Below are positions 10,977 to 16,216 of a DNA stretch of 16,216 bases, one piece after another; within the stretch, counting starts at the first letter, position 1; each line of letters begins with the position of its first letter. The notes beneath the pieces were generated by a model. It was given only the letters and a program-made list of their open reading frames with translations, was not told the DNA's origin and did not search any database. The stretch covers positions 1 to 16,216 of the forward strand of contig CABSMC010000062.1 of the NCBI GenBank assembly GCA_902478715.1. Reading direction: 5' to 3'. This DNA comes from an uncultured Adlercreutzia sp. (lineage in GTDB: Bacteria > Actinomycetota > Coriobacteriia > Coriobacteriales > Eggerthellaceae). The position numbers were made by a program, and so were the translations under genes.

Positions 10977-12773
10977 ATGGCCACTGCTATCGACACATCC
11001 AAGGAAACACACGCCGACGTCGCCGCCGCCGAGGTGCTGCGGCGGTTCGTCGGCTACTACAAGCCCTACAAGGTGCTCTTCTTCGCCGATCTCGTGGCCG
11101 CCTGCATTTTGGCCGGGGTCGATCTGGCCTTCCCGCAGCTGCTGAACTTCTTCACCCGCGAGTTCTTCACCGAGGCGCCCCCGGTCATCTTGGGCAGCCT
11201 CGGGCTCATCGCGCTGCTCTTCATCGCGCTGTACGCCGCGCGTACGGGCTGCCAGTGGTTCATCACTTATTGGGGCCACGTCATGGGCGCGCGCATGGAG
11301 GCCGACATGCGCCGCGATTTGTTCGAGCAGTACCAGCGCCTCTCCTTCGGCTACTACGACCGCCACAACACCGGTGTCATGATGTCGAAGATCACCACCG
11401 ATCTGTTCGACATATCGGAGCTCGCGCACCACGGGCCGGAGAACCTGTTCATCTGCACGCTCAAGATCGTCGGCTCCTTCGTGCTGCTGTTCATGATCAA
11501 CGGGCCGCTCACCGCCATCATGCTCGTCGTCACCATCGTCATGGCGGCGCTGTCCTTCGCGCTGAATTACTGGCGCCGCCGCATATTCCGCGAGAACCGC
11601 GAGCGCATGGCTGGCATCAACGCGGCGGTGCAGGATTCCCTCGGCGGCATCCGCGTCGTGAAGTCCTTCGGCGGCGAGGACGCCGAGCGCGAGAAGTTCC
11701 GCGCGGCCAACGAGGCATTTCTCGACACGAAGAACCGATCCTACAAGTTCATGGGCGCCTTCCATGGGCTGAACTCGCTGTTCACGGGGCTTTTGTACAC
11801 CATCGTCGTGGTGGGCGGCGGCTACTTCGTGGCCGCAGGAACGCTCGCCGTGACCGATTTGGCCATCTACGCCCTGTATGTGGGCATCTTCATGGCACCG
11901 GTAGAGCAGCTCATCAACTTCACCGAGACCCTGCAGAAGGGCTACGCAGGTTTCCGCCGCTTCATCGAGGTGCTGGCCGAGCGGCCCGACGTGGCCACCA
12001 AGCCCGGCGCGCCCACTTTGGCCGAGGCCTGCGGCGGCGAGGTGCGCGGCGCTGTGGATTATCGCGACGCGACGTTCTCCTACGACGGCACCCATCCGGT
12101 GCTCGACGGGCTCACGCTTTCCATCCCCGCCGGCACCTCGGTGGCGCTCGTGGGGCCCTCGGGCGGCGGCAAGACCACCACCTGCTCGCTTCTGCCGCGC
12201 TTCTACGACGTGGCCGGCGGCGCGGTGACCATCGACGGCGTGGACGTGCGCGAAGTGTCATTGGCAAGCCTGCGCGACGCCATCGGCATCGTGCAGCAGG
12301 ACGTGTATTTGTTCGGCGGCACGGTGGGGGAGAACATCGCCTACGGCCGCCCCGGCGCCACCCAGGCCGAAATCGAGGAGGCGGCGCGCAAGGCCAACAT
12401 CCACGAGTTCATCTGCTCGCTGCCCGACGGCTACGACACGCTCGTGGGCGAGCGCGGCGCGCGGCTGTCCGGCGGCCAGAAGCAGCGCATCTCCATCGCG
12501 CGCGTGTTCCTGCGCGACCCGCGCATCCTCATTCTGGACGAGGCCACGAGCGCGCTCGACAACGAGAGCGAGCACGCCATCCAGGCGTCGCTGGCGGAGC
12601 TCTCCCGCGGGCGCACCACCATCACCATCGCGCACCGCCTGTCCACCATCCGCAACGCGAGCCTCATCGCCGTGGTGGAGGACGGCCGTGTGCTCGAGCA
12701 GGGAACCCACGAGGAGCTGCTGGCCCGCGATGGCGTCTACGCCCGCTACTACCGCATGCAGTTCGGCGAGTAG
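10977..12773 (+). CDS. ABC exporter half-transporter (fused membrane and ATPase domains)
   Basis: The 598-residue protein has an N-terminal six-helix exporter-type membrane domain (about 30-330) and a C-terminal ATPase domain (about 352-598), so it should act as a homodimer or pair with a partner encoded elsewhere. Walker A is GPSGGGKTT (Lys399), with Q-loop IVQQDVYLFGGTVGENIAYG. The signature is LSGGQKQR (497-504), Walker B is ILILDEATSALD (Asp521, catalytic Glu522), and the H-loop is His553 in IAHRLS. All ATPase residues are intact. Membrane-domain landmarks include LSFGYYDRHNTGVMMSKITTDL and GIRVVKSFGGED. Family members export drugs, lipids or peptides, and the substrate cannot be inferred. 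The ATG at 10977 has a TAGAAT box just upstream and only a distant AGAGGG, consistent with a leaderless mRNA. It is a single gene, divergent from the reverse gene at 10696 and followed by a terminator. Confidence 0.94.
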   Translation: MATAIDTSKETHADVAAAEVLRRFVGYYKPYKVLFFADLVAACILAGVDLAFPQLLNFFTREFFTEAPPVILGSLGLIALLFIALYAARTGCQWFITYWGHVMGARMEADMRRDLFEQYQRLSFGYYDRHNTGVMMSKITTDLFDISELAHHGPENLFICTLKIVGSFVLLFMINGPLTAIMLVVTIVMAALSFALNYWRRRIFRENRERMAGINAAVQDSLGGIRVVKSFGGEDAEREKFRAANEAFLDTKNRSYKFMGAFHGLNSLFTGLLYTIVVVGGGYFVAAGTLAVTDLAIYALYVGIFMAPVEQLINFTETLQKGYAGFRRFIEVLAERPDVATKPGAPTLAEACGGEVRGAVDYRDATFSYDGTHPVLDGLTLSIPAGTSVALVGPSGGGKTTTCSLLPRFYDVAGGAVTIDGVDVREVSLASLRDAIGIVQQDVYLFGGTVGENIAYGRPGATQAEIEEAARKANIHEFICSLPDGYDTLVGERGARLSGGQKQRISIARVFLRDPRILILDEATSALDNESEHAIQASLAELSRGRTTITIAHRLSTIRNASLIAVVEDGRVLEQGTHEELLARDGVYARYYRMQFGE

Positions 12774-12808
12774 GAATTGCGCGAATCTTTTCGGGGAAGG
12801 CATCTGCG

Positions 12809-12834
12809 GCGACGGTGAAAACGTCGCTCTTTTC
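12809..12834 (+). terminator. Terminator of the ABC exporter with an overlapping alternative hairpin
   Basis: GCGACG (12809-12814) and CGTCGC (12822-12827) make a 6-bp stem with loop GTGAAAA, followed by TCTTTTC: a small intrinsic terminator 36 nt after the stop codon. A competing fold pairs ACGGT/GAAAA (12812-12821) with TTTTC/ACCGT (12830-12840) around a one-base bulge, which would sequester the T tract. Confidence 0.55.
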
Positions 12835-12857
12835 GACCGTAGTTATCCTGCAATAGT

Positions 12858-12863
12858 TATAAT
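12858..12863 (+). promoter_or_regulatory. Perfect TATAAT -10 upstream of moeA
   Basis: TATAAT at 12858-12863 is a consensus -10. The upstream region lacks a good -35 at 17 nt (GACCGT at 12835-12840). Its last bases overlap an in-frame ATG at 12862. If transcription starts near 12870, that ATG is outside the mRNA and the true start is the downstream GTG at 12952, with an ~80-nt leader. Confidence 0.6.
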
Positions 12864-12951
12864 GAATCCCAATGAAACGACGACGGTTGGATTCCGCGTC
12901 CGCAGCGGTGCCGAGCATGGCGCGGCGGGGCGGAAGGGAAGGACCGATCCT

Positions 12952-14205
12952 GTGAGAGAAATGATTCCGTTGGAAGAGGCCCGCGCGCTCGTGTGCGGGG
13001 CTGTGGAGAAGTTGCCCGTGGAAACGGTGGAGCTGCTGGACGCTGTCGGGCGTGTGGTGGCGGCCGACCAGACAAGCGACATCGACGTGTCGCCCTTCGC
13101 GCACTCGGCCATGGACGGCTTCGCCCTGCGCGCCGCCGAGATTGCCGATGCCGCCGAGGAGAGCCCCGCGATGCTGCGGGTCATCGCCGAAATCGGCGCC
13201 GGCGACGTGTTCGAGGGAACCATCGGGGAAGGCGAGTGCGTGCGCATCATGACCGGCGCCTGCCTGCCTGCCGACGCCGATGCCGTGGTGAAGTACGAGA
13301 TCGTGGGCGTGGTGGAAGGCGACGGCAAACCCGGCTCGGTGGTGTCGTTCTCGGCCCCGACGAAGGTGGGCTCCAACATCCGCGCCGCCGGCGAGGAAGC
13401 CCATGCGGGAGACGTGGTCGTGGAAGCGGGCGATGTGCTCACCGCCGCCGGCGTCGGCTTTTTGGCCGGTTGCGGCGTGCTGGAGGTGCCCGTCTACCGC
13501 AGACCGCGCGTGGCCATCATCGCCACGGGCAGCGAGCTGGTACCACCCTCCGAGGTGCCCGGTCCCGGCAAGATCCGCAACTCCAACAGCTACGCCATGG
13601 CCGCCTGCGCCCGCGAGGCCGGCGCCGAGGCCGTGATGCTGCCCATCGTCCAGGACACCTTCGAGGCCCTGCGCGACGCCGTGGAACATGCGGCCCGCGA
13701 GTACGACTTCGTCGTCACTACGGGAGGGGCTGCCAACGGCGACTTCGACTTCATCAAGCCGGTGGTGGCCGAGCTCGGCGAGCTTATGATGACCACCGTG
13801 AACATCCGCCCCGGCAAGGCCCAGACCTTCGGCATGGTGGAGGGCACGCCCGTCTTCGGACTGCCCGGCAACCCGGCGGCGGCCTACGTGGGCTTCCAGC
13901 TGCTCATCCGCCCCGCGCTGCGCACCATGCAGGGCTATCGCTTCATGGACCATCCCGTGGTGAAGGCGCGCCTTACCGCCGACGAGAAGAACCGCGATCC
14001 GCGCCGCATCTATCTGCGGGCGAACCTGACGCGCACCGCCGAGGGCTATGAGGTGACGCCGGCCAAGAACCAGAGCTCGGGGCTCTTCGGCCCCATCCAA
14101 AAGACCAACTGCCTGGCCGTTATGCCCGAGGGCACCGAGCCTCAGCCCGCGGGCTCCGTCGTCGATTGCCTGCTGCTCGATATTCCCGAGGAAGTTGTGC
14201 TGTAG
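12952..14205 (+). CDS. moeA: Molybdopterin molybdenumtransferase MoeA
   Basis: MoeA inserts molybdate into adenylylated molybdopterin, the last step of molybdenum cofactor synthesis. The GTG at 12952 is chosen because GGGAAGGA at 12936-12943 precedes it by 8 nt and a TATAAT lies further up; the open frame continues upstream past the promoter. The product is 417 residues, normal for MoeA. Seen in order are SAMDGFALR (52-60; Asp55 matches E. coli Asp59), VRIMTGACLP (97-106), NIRAAGEEAHAG (142-152), the molybdopterin-binding domain with ATGSEL (191-196) and TTGGAANGDFDFIK (256-269), NIRPGKAQTFG (284-294), and FGLPGNPAAA (302-311). At the position of E. coli Asp142 (GED) there is Glu149 (GEE), a conservative change at a residue reported important there. 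The next gene, of the MoaB/Mog family, supplies the preceding adenylylation step. Confidence 0.96.
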   Translation: MREMIPLEEARALVCGAVEKLPVETVELLDAVGRVVAADQTSDIDVSPFAHSAMDGFALRAAEIADAAEESPAMLRVIAEIGAGDVFEGTIGEGECVRIMTGACLPADADAVVKYEIVGVVEGDGKPGSVVSFSAPTKVGSNIRAAGEEAHAGDVVVEAGDVLTAAGVGFLAGCGVLEVPVYRRPRVAIIATGSELVPPSEVPGPGKIRNSNSYAMAACAREAGAEAVMLPIVQDTFEALRDAVEHAAREYDFVVTTGGAANGDFDFIKPVVAELGELMMTTVNIRPGKAQTFGMVEGTPVFGLPGNPAAAYVGFQLLIRPALRTMQGYRFMDHPVVKARLTADEKNRDPRRIYLRANLTRTAEGYEVTPAKNQSSGLFGPIQKTNCLAVMPEGTEPQPAGSVVDCLLLDIPEEVVL

Positions 14206-14255
14206 CGGAGGCAACCGTGCATGGCGAGGCGGGGGCGCTGGTGCCGCGCGCAGTT

Positions 14256-14309
14256 CATTCTATGGCATGCGAAAATGCCGTGACCCCCGGCGAGAAATGC
14301 CATAGAATG
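14256..14309. promoter_or_regulatory. Perfect 13-bp inverted repeat overlapping the moaB promoter
   Basis: CATTCTATGGCAT (14256-14268) and ATGCCATAGAATG (14297-14309) are exact reverse complements separated by 28 nt. The right arm contains the -10 (TAGAAT, 14303-14308). A third AAATGCC copy lies at 14273-14279, 22 bp upstream of the one in the right arm (14295-14301). The geometry suits a repressor that binds several ATGCC half-sites and covers the promoter, though an RNA hairpin or chance cannot be excluded. Confidence 0.6.
14280..14308 (+). promoter_or_regulatory. Promoter of the MoaB/Mog-family gene
   Basis: GTGACC (14280-14285) and TAGAAT (14303-14308) are separated by 17 nt, a good sigma-70-type arrangement. 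Transcription near 14315 leaves a leader of about 70 nt. It means the gene can be expressed separately from moeA, whose stop lies 75 nt upstream of the -35. Confidence 0.65.
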
Positions 14310-14314
14310 CTGTT

Positions 14315-14384
14315 TGAGCACGGCACTTGTGCCCCCGTCTCGCCCTTGGGGGTTTCAAGGGAGCTGCTAAGAAAGGAAGTAAAA
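14315..14384 (+). promoter_or_regulatory. Structured 5' leader of the MoaB/Mog-family gene
   Basis: Two consecutive perfect hairpins are visible: GGCAC-TT-GTGCC (14322-14333) and CCCTTG-GGGGTTT-CAAGGG (14343-14361). The outer bases AGCA (14317-14320) and TGCT (14365-14368) could close a larger fold. The ribosome site AAAGGA (14372-14377) follows immediately. I cannot match it to the Moco riboswitch consensus by eye, and at about 70 nt it is short for that class. Confidence 0.4.
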
Positions 14385-14918
14385 GTGACCATCAAATTCG
14401 CTATCATCACGTGTTCCGACACCCGCACGCTGGAAACCGACGAGGCGGGGCAGAAGCTGGAGCAGCTCATTGCCGAGCAGGGCTGGGAGTGCGTCCGCCG
14501 CGTTGTGGAAATGGACGAGCGCCCGTTCATCGCCGGCGCGCTCATCGACGCCTGCGACAACACTGACGCCGACATCGTGCTCACCTGCGGCGGCTCGGGC
14601 CTCTCGCTGCGCGACGTGACCCCCGAGGCCACCCGCGACGTGGCCGACCGCGAGGTGCCCGGCATCGCCGAGGCCATGCGCGCCCACAGCGTCGCCATCA
14701 CGCCCTTCGCCATGCTCTCGCGCGCCATCTGCGCCCAGCGCGGGCACACGCTCATCATCAACCTGCCCGGCTCCACCAAAGCGGCCACCGAGAACTGGGA
14801 GGGTATCGTGGCGGCGCTGCCCCATGCCGTGAAGATGATGGCCGGCGAGGGCCATAGCACGCAGAAGGACCTCTCGGAGAAACTCGCCGCCGCCGCAGCT
14901 CGGGGCGAACTCGGGTAA
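14385..14918 (+). CDS. moaB: MoaB/Mog-family molybdopterin-binding protein (molybdopterin adenylyltransferase type)
   Basis: Proteins of this family activate molybdopterin by adenylylation before MoeA inserts molybdenum. The 177-residue product begins at a GTG (14385) preceded by AAAGGA at 14372-14377; the same frame is open further upstream but without a ribosome site and across the promoter. The fold is a single MoCF-binding domain: FAIITCSDTRTLETDEAG (5-22), TCGGSGLSLRDVTPEAT (67-83), and NLPGSTKAATENW (126-138), with a helical C-terminus GEGHSTQKDLSEKLAAAAARGELG. The SDTR and RDVTPEAT motifs are hallmarks, and length fits MoaB/Mog rather than the larger MoeA. Which of mog or moaB applies is a naming matter; mogA-like function is equally plausible. 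It follows moeA but has its own promoter with a 13-bp inverted repeat. Confidence 0.9.
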   Translation: MTIKFAIITCSDTRTLETDEAGQKLEQLIAEQGWECVRRVVEMDERPFIAGALIDACDNTDADIVLTCGGSGLSLRDVTPEATRDVADREVPGIAEAMRAHSVAITPFAMLSRAICAQRGHTLIINLPGSTKAATENWEGIVAALPHAVKMMAGEGHSTQKDLSEKLAAAAARGELG

Positions 14919-14931
14919 GGTAGCGGGTGCG

Positions 14932-14949
14932 CAAGGGCCTTTGGCCTTG
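14932..14949 (+). terminator. Weak hairpin after the MoaB/Mog-family gene
   Basis: CAAGGGCC (14932-14939) and GGCCTTG (14943-14949) can pair with one bulged G around TTT, starting 13 nt after the stop codon. No T tract follows, so it is at best a weak terminator. Confidence 0.35.
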
Positions 14950-15049
14950 AGGTCGCGACAAAGGGTTGGCTGCGGATGCGCTTGCCGTATGGCTTTCCGG
15001 GACTGGGTTCTCGTGGTCGGAAGTCTTTGTCCCGTGCCAAAAGAGCGCG

Positions 15050-15077
15050 TTCTCGTGCGTCGGGTCTGCGCTATACT
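15050..15077 (+). promoter_or_regulatory. Candidate alr promoter
   Basis: TATACT at 15072-15077 is a good -10. TTCTCG at 15050-15055 (16-nt spacer) is a partial -35. Transcription near 15084 leaves a leader of about 60 nt. Confidence 0.5.
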
Positions 15078-15102
15078 TCATGAGGAACGTGTTCTAGATG
15101 CG

Positions 15103-15125
15103 GCCGCGCTCGATAGGGGCGCGGC
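15103..15125 (+). promoter_or_regulatory. GC-rich hairpin in the alr leader
   Basis: GCCGCGC (15103-15109) and GCGCGGC (15119-15125) form a 7-bp stem with a 9-nt loop, followed by TGTTTGAGG. It ends 5 nt before the ribosome site GAGGTGG (15131-15137). It resembles a small attenuator or a structure that affects initiation; it could also be the end of upstream read-through. Confidence 0.4.
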
Positions 15126-15144
15126 TGTTTGAGGTGGTAGCACT

Positions 15145-16216
15145 ATGACTGATCTTCCCAATGGGTTCACGGGGTTTTCGCACCGCGATCCGAACTTCGT
15201 GTCCGCGGGCGACGCCCTGCGCGGCTCGCGGTACGACGACACGCCGTTCGCGGCGCGCAAACAGGCTCAGGCTCGCAATCTGGCCGAGGCTTGGTCGCCG
15301 GCCGCCTCCGAGCGCGCCGGCGCGGGCGTCGCTGCTGAGGGCGGCTCCGATGCGGCCGCCCGTGGGGCCGGAGCACGCCCCCTGTCCCAGCTGTCCTCGG
15401 CGGCCAGCGATGTGCTGCGCTTCGCTGAGCAGGGCACGGCGGCTGCCGGCGCTCCGCGCTTCGATCCGGACAAGCTCGCCCGCATTCCCGAGGTGGATCG
15501 GCGCTGGGCCTGGGTGGAGATCGACCTGAACGCCATCCGCCACAACGCCTCGGCCGTGAAACAGCGCCTGAATCCGGGCACCCGGCTCATGGCCGTGGTG
15601 AAGGCCGACGGCTACGGTCACGGTGCCGTTCAGTGCGCCAAAACGGCGCTGAACTCCGGGGCCGAGTACTTGGGCGTGGCCACGGTTGACGAGGCCATCG
15701 CCCTGCGCGAGGCCTACGTGAACGCCCCCATCCTCATTCTGGGCGAGCCCCCGGCTACGGCCATCCCGCTGCTTCTGGCCTATAAGATCATGCCGGCGGT
15801 CTACACTGCCGAGTTCGCCATCCGCTACGCCGAGGCCGCCGACGCCTTCGGGGTGGCCGCGCCCTTCCATCTGAAGGTGAACACGGGCATGAACCGCATC
15901 GGCGTGCGCTGGGACGAGGTCGTGGAATTCGCGCGACAGATATCGTTCCATCGGGCGCTCGATCTGGTGGGCACCTTCACCCACTTCGCCACGGCCGACT
16001 GCCCCGGCACCATCGACTTCGAGCGTCAGGTCAAGCGTTTCTCGGAAGCCGTGAATGCCCTGCGCGCGGCCGGCATCAACCCGGGCATCGTGCACGCGGC
16101 GAACTCCGCGGCCGCCATCCGCTACCCAGAGGTGCAGCTGGACATGGTGCGCCTCGGCATTTCGCTGTACGGCTTCTACCCGTGCCCCGAGGCCTATCCG
16201 ATGATCGACCTGAAGC
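15145..16216 (+). CDS. alr: Alanine racemase with long N-terminal extension (partial, runs off the window)
   Basis: Alr is the PLP-dependent enzyme that makes D-alanine for peptidoglycan. The racemase domain begins at about residue 121 with WAWVEIDLNAIRHNASAVK. The PLP-binding Lys153 is in AVVKADGYGHGA, followed by YLGVATVDEAIALR, HLKVNTGMNRIGV, TFTHFATAD, HAANSAAAI and LDMVRLGISLYG. The gene is cut at the window end, within the (beta/alpha)8 barrel domain. Ordinary Alr proteins place this lysine near residue 35-40, so about 118 residues are added at the N-terminus. They are polar, rich in Ala, Gly, Arg and Ser, lack a hydrophobic segment or Tat/Sec signal, and look disordered. The ATG at 15145 is supported by GAGGTGG at 15131-15137; no later in-frame GTG has a comparable site. 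The extension keeps the same GC-rich codon bias. Confidence 0.94.
   Translation, partial: MTDLPNGFTGFSHRDPNFVSAGDALRGSRYDDTPFAARKQAQARNLAEAWSPAASERAGAGVAAEGGSDAAARGAGARPLSQLSSAASDVLRFAEQGTAAAGAPRFDPDKLARIPEVDRRWAWVEIDLNAIRHNASAVKQRLNPGTRLMAVVKADGYGHGAVQCAKTALNSGAEYLGVATVDEAIALREAYVNAPILILGEPPATAIPLLLAYKIMPAVYTAEFAIRYAEAADAFGVAAPFHLKVNTGMNRIGVRWDEVVEFARQISFHRALDLVGTFTHFATADCPGTIDFERQVKRFSEAVNALRAAGINPGIVHAANSAAAIRYPEVQLDMVRLGISLYGFYPCPEAYPMIDLK

Noticed and set aside
10257..12095. 612-codon reverse frame spanning the divergent promoter and the ABC exporter
   Set aside because: It crosses two promoters and both real genes in a non-coding register; it is His/Arg/Val-rich with no domain.
11255..12856. 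533-codon forward frame within the ABC exporter
   Set aside because: It is an out-of-frame reading of the exporter, dominated by Arg, His and Gly, as expected in high-GC DNA.
12862..12864. ATG at 12862 as the moeA start
   Set aside because: It overlaps the perfect TATAAT box and has no ribosome site. The GTG at 12952 has GGGAAGGA at the right distance and gives a normal-length MoeA.
12870..12951. Moco riboswitch in the moeA leader
   Set aside because: Only short GC-rich stems can be drawn, and I could not match the known consensus by eye.
14166..14384. Longer N-terminus for the MoaB/Mog-family protein
   Set aside because: The frame overlaps the end of moeA and the promoter. The GTG at 14385 has a good ribosome site and yields the expected family N-terminus.

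Overview
The window is a high-GC bacterial chromosome segment. It most likely comes from an actinobacterium of the class Coriobacteriia (Eggerthellaceae-like gut anaerobe). The basis is indirect: the alpha-operon order rpsK-rpsD-rpoA-rplQ, an S4 without zinc cysteines, an L17 with a long Ala/Glu/Lys tail, strong C/G third-position bias, and the mix of oleate hydratase, molybdenum-cofactor genes and a TIGR00300-type ornithine cyclodeaminase. I could not run a database search, so the taxon is an inference.

Layout. Positions 1-2411 hold the end of the ribosomal alpha operon: the S11 tail, S4, RNA polymerase alpha and L17. All are forward, with 13-29 nt gaps and good Shine-Dalgarno sites. A spacer with two hairpins (2412-2748) leads to a small acidic ORF of unknown function (2749-2973), then a very strong bidirectional terminator (3098-3137). 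A lone ecfT (3233-4054) follows, with no ATPase or substrate-binding gene beside it. It converges with an EamA/DMT-family permease (4051-5037, reverse), and the two share a CTAG that carries both stop codons. Oleate hydratase (5188-7113) and enolase (7321-8613) follow, forward.

Positions 8670-9574 form a small AT-richer island with a HigB-HigA-type toxin-antitoxin pair on the reverse strand. It has its own TTGACA promoter and a terminator-like hairpin upstream. A reverse-strand ornithine-cyclodeaminase-like gene (9575-10696) is divergent from an ABC exporter half-transporter (10977-12773). MoeA (12952-14205) and a MoaB/Mog-family protein (14385-14918) are consecutive genes of the last steps of molybdenum cofactor synthesis. 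Alanine racemase (15145 to the window edge) closes the window and has a ~118-residue N-terminal extension.

Apart from the alpha operon, most genes look like single transcription units with their own promoters. The main regulatory observations are these. Three genes (ecfT, the DMT permease, the ABC exporter) have a -10-like hexamer ending 6-8 nt before the start codon, suggesting leaderless mRNAs. A perfect 13-bp inverted repeat overlaps the -10 of moaB and looks like an operator for a molybdenum-cofactor gene. The alr and moaB leaders can fold. I found no CRISPR array, tRNA, rRNA or insertion sequence. No system here is clearly new in kind; the best leads are the moaB control region, the extended Alr, the tailed L17 with its acidic neighbour, and the orphan ecfT.
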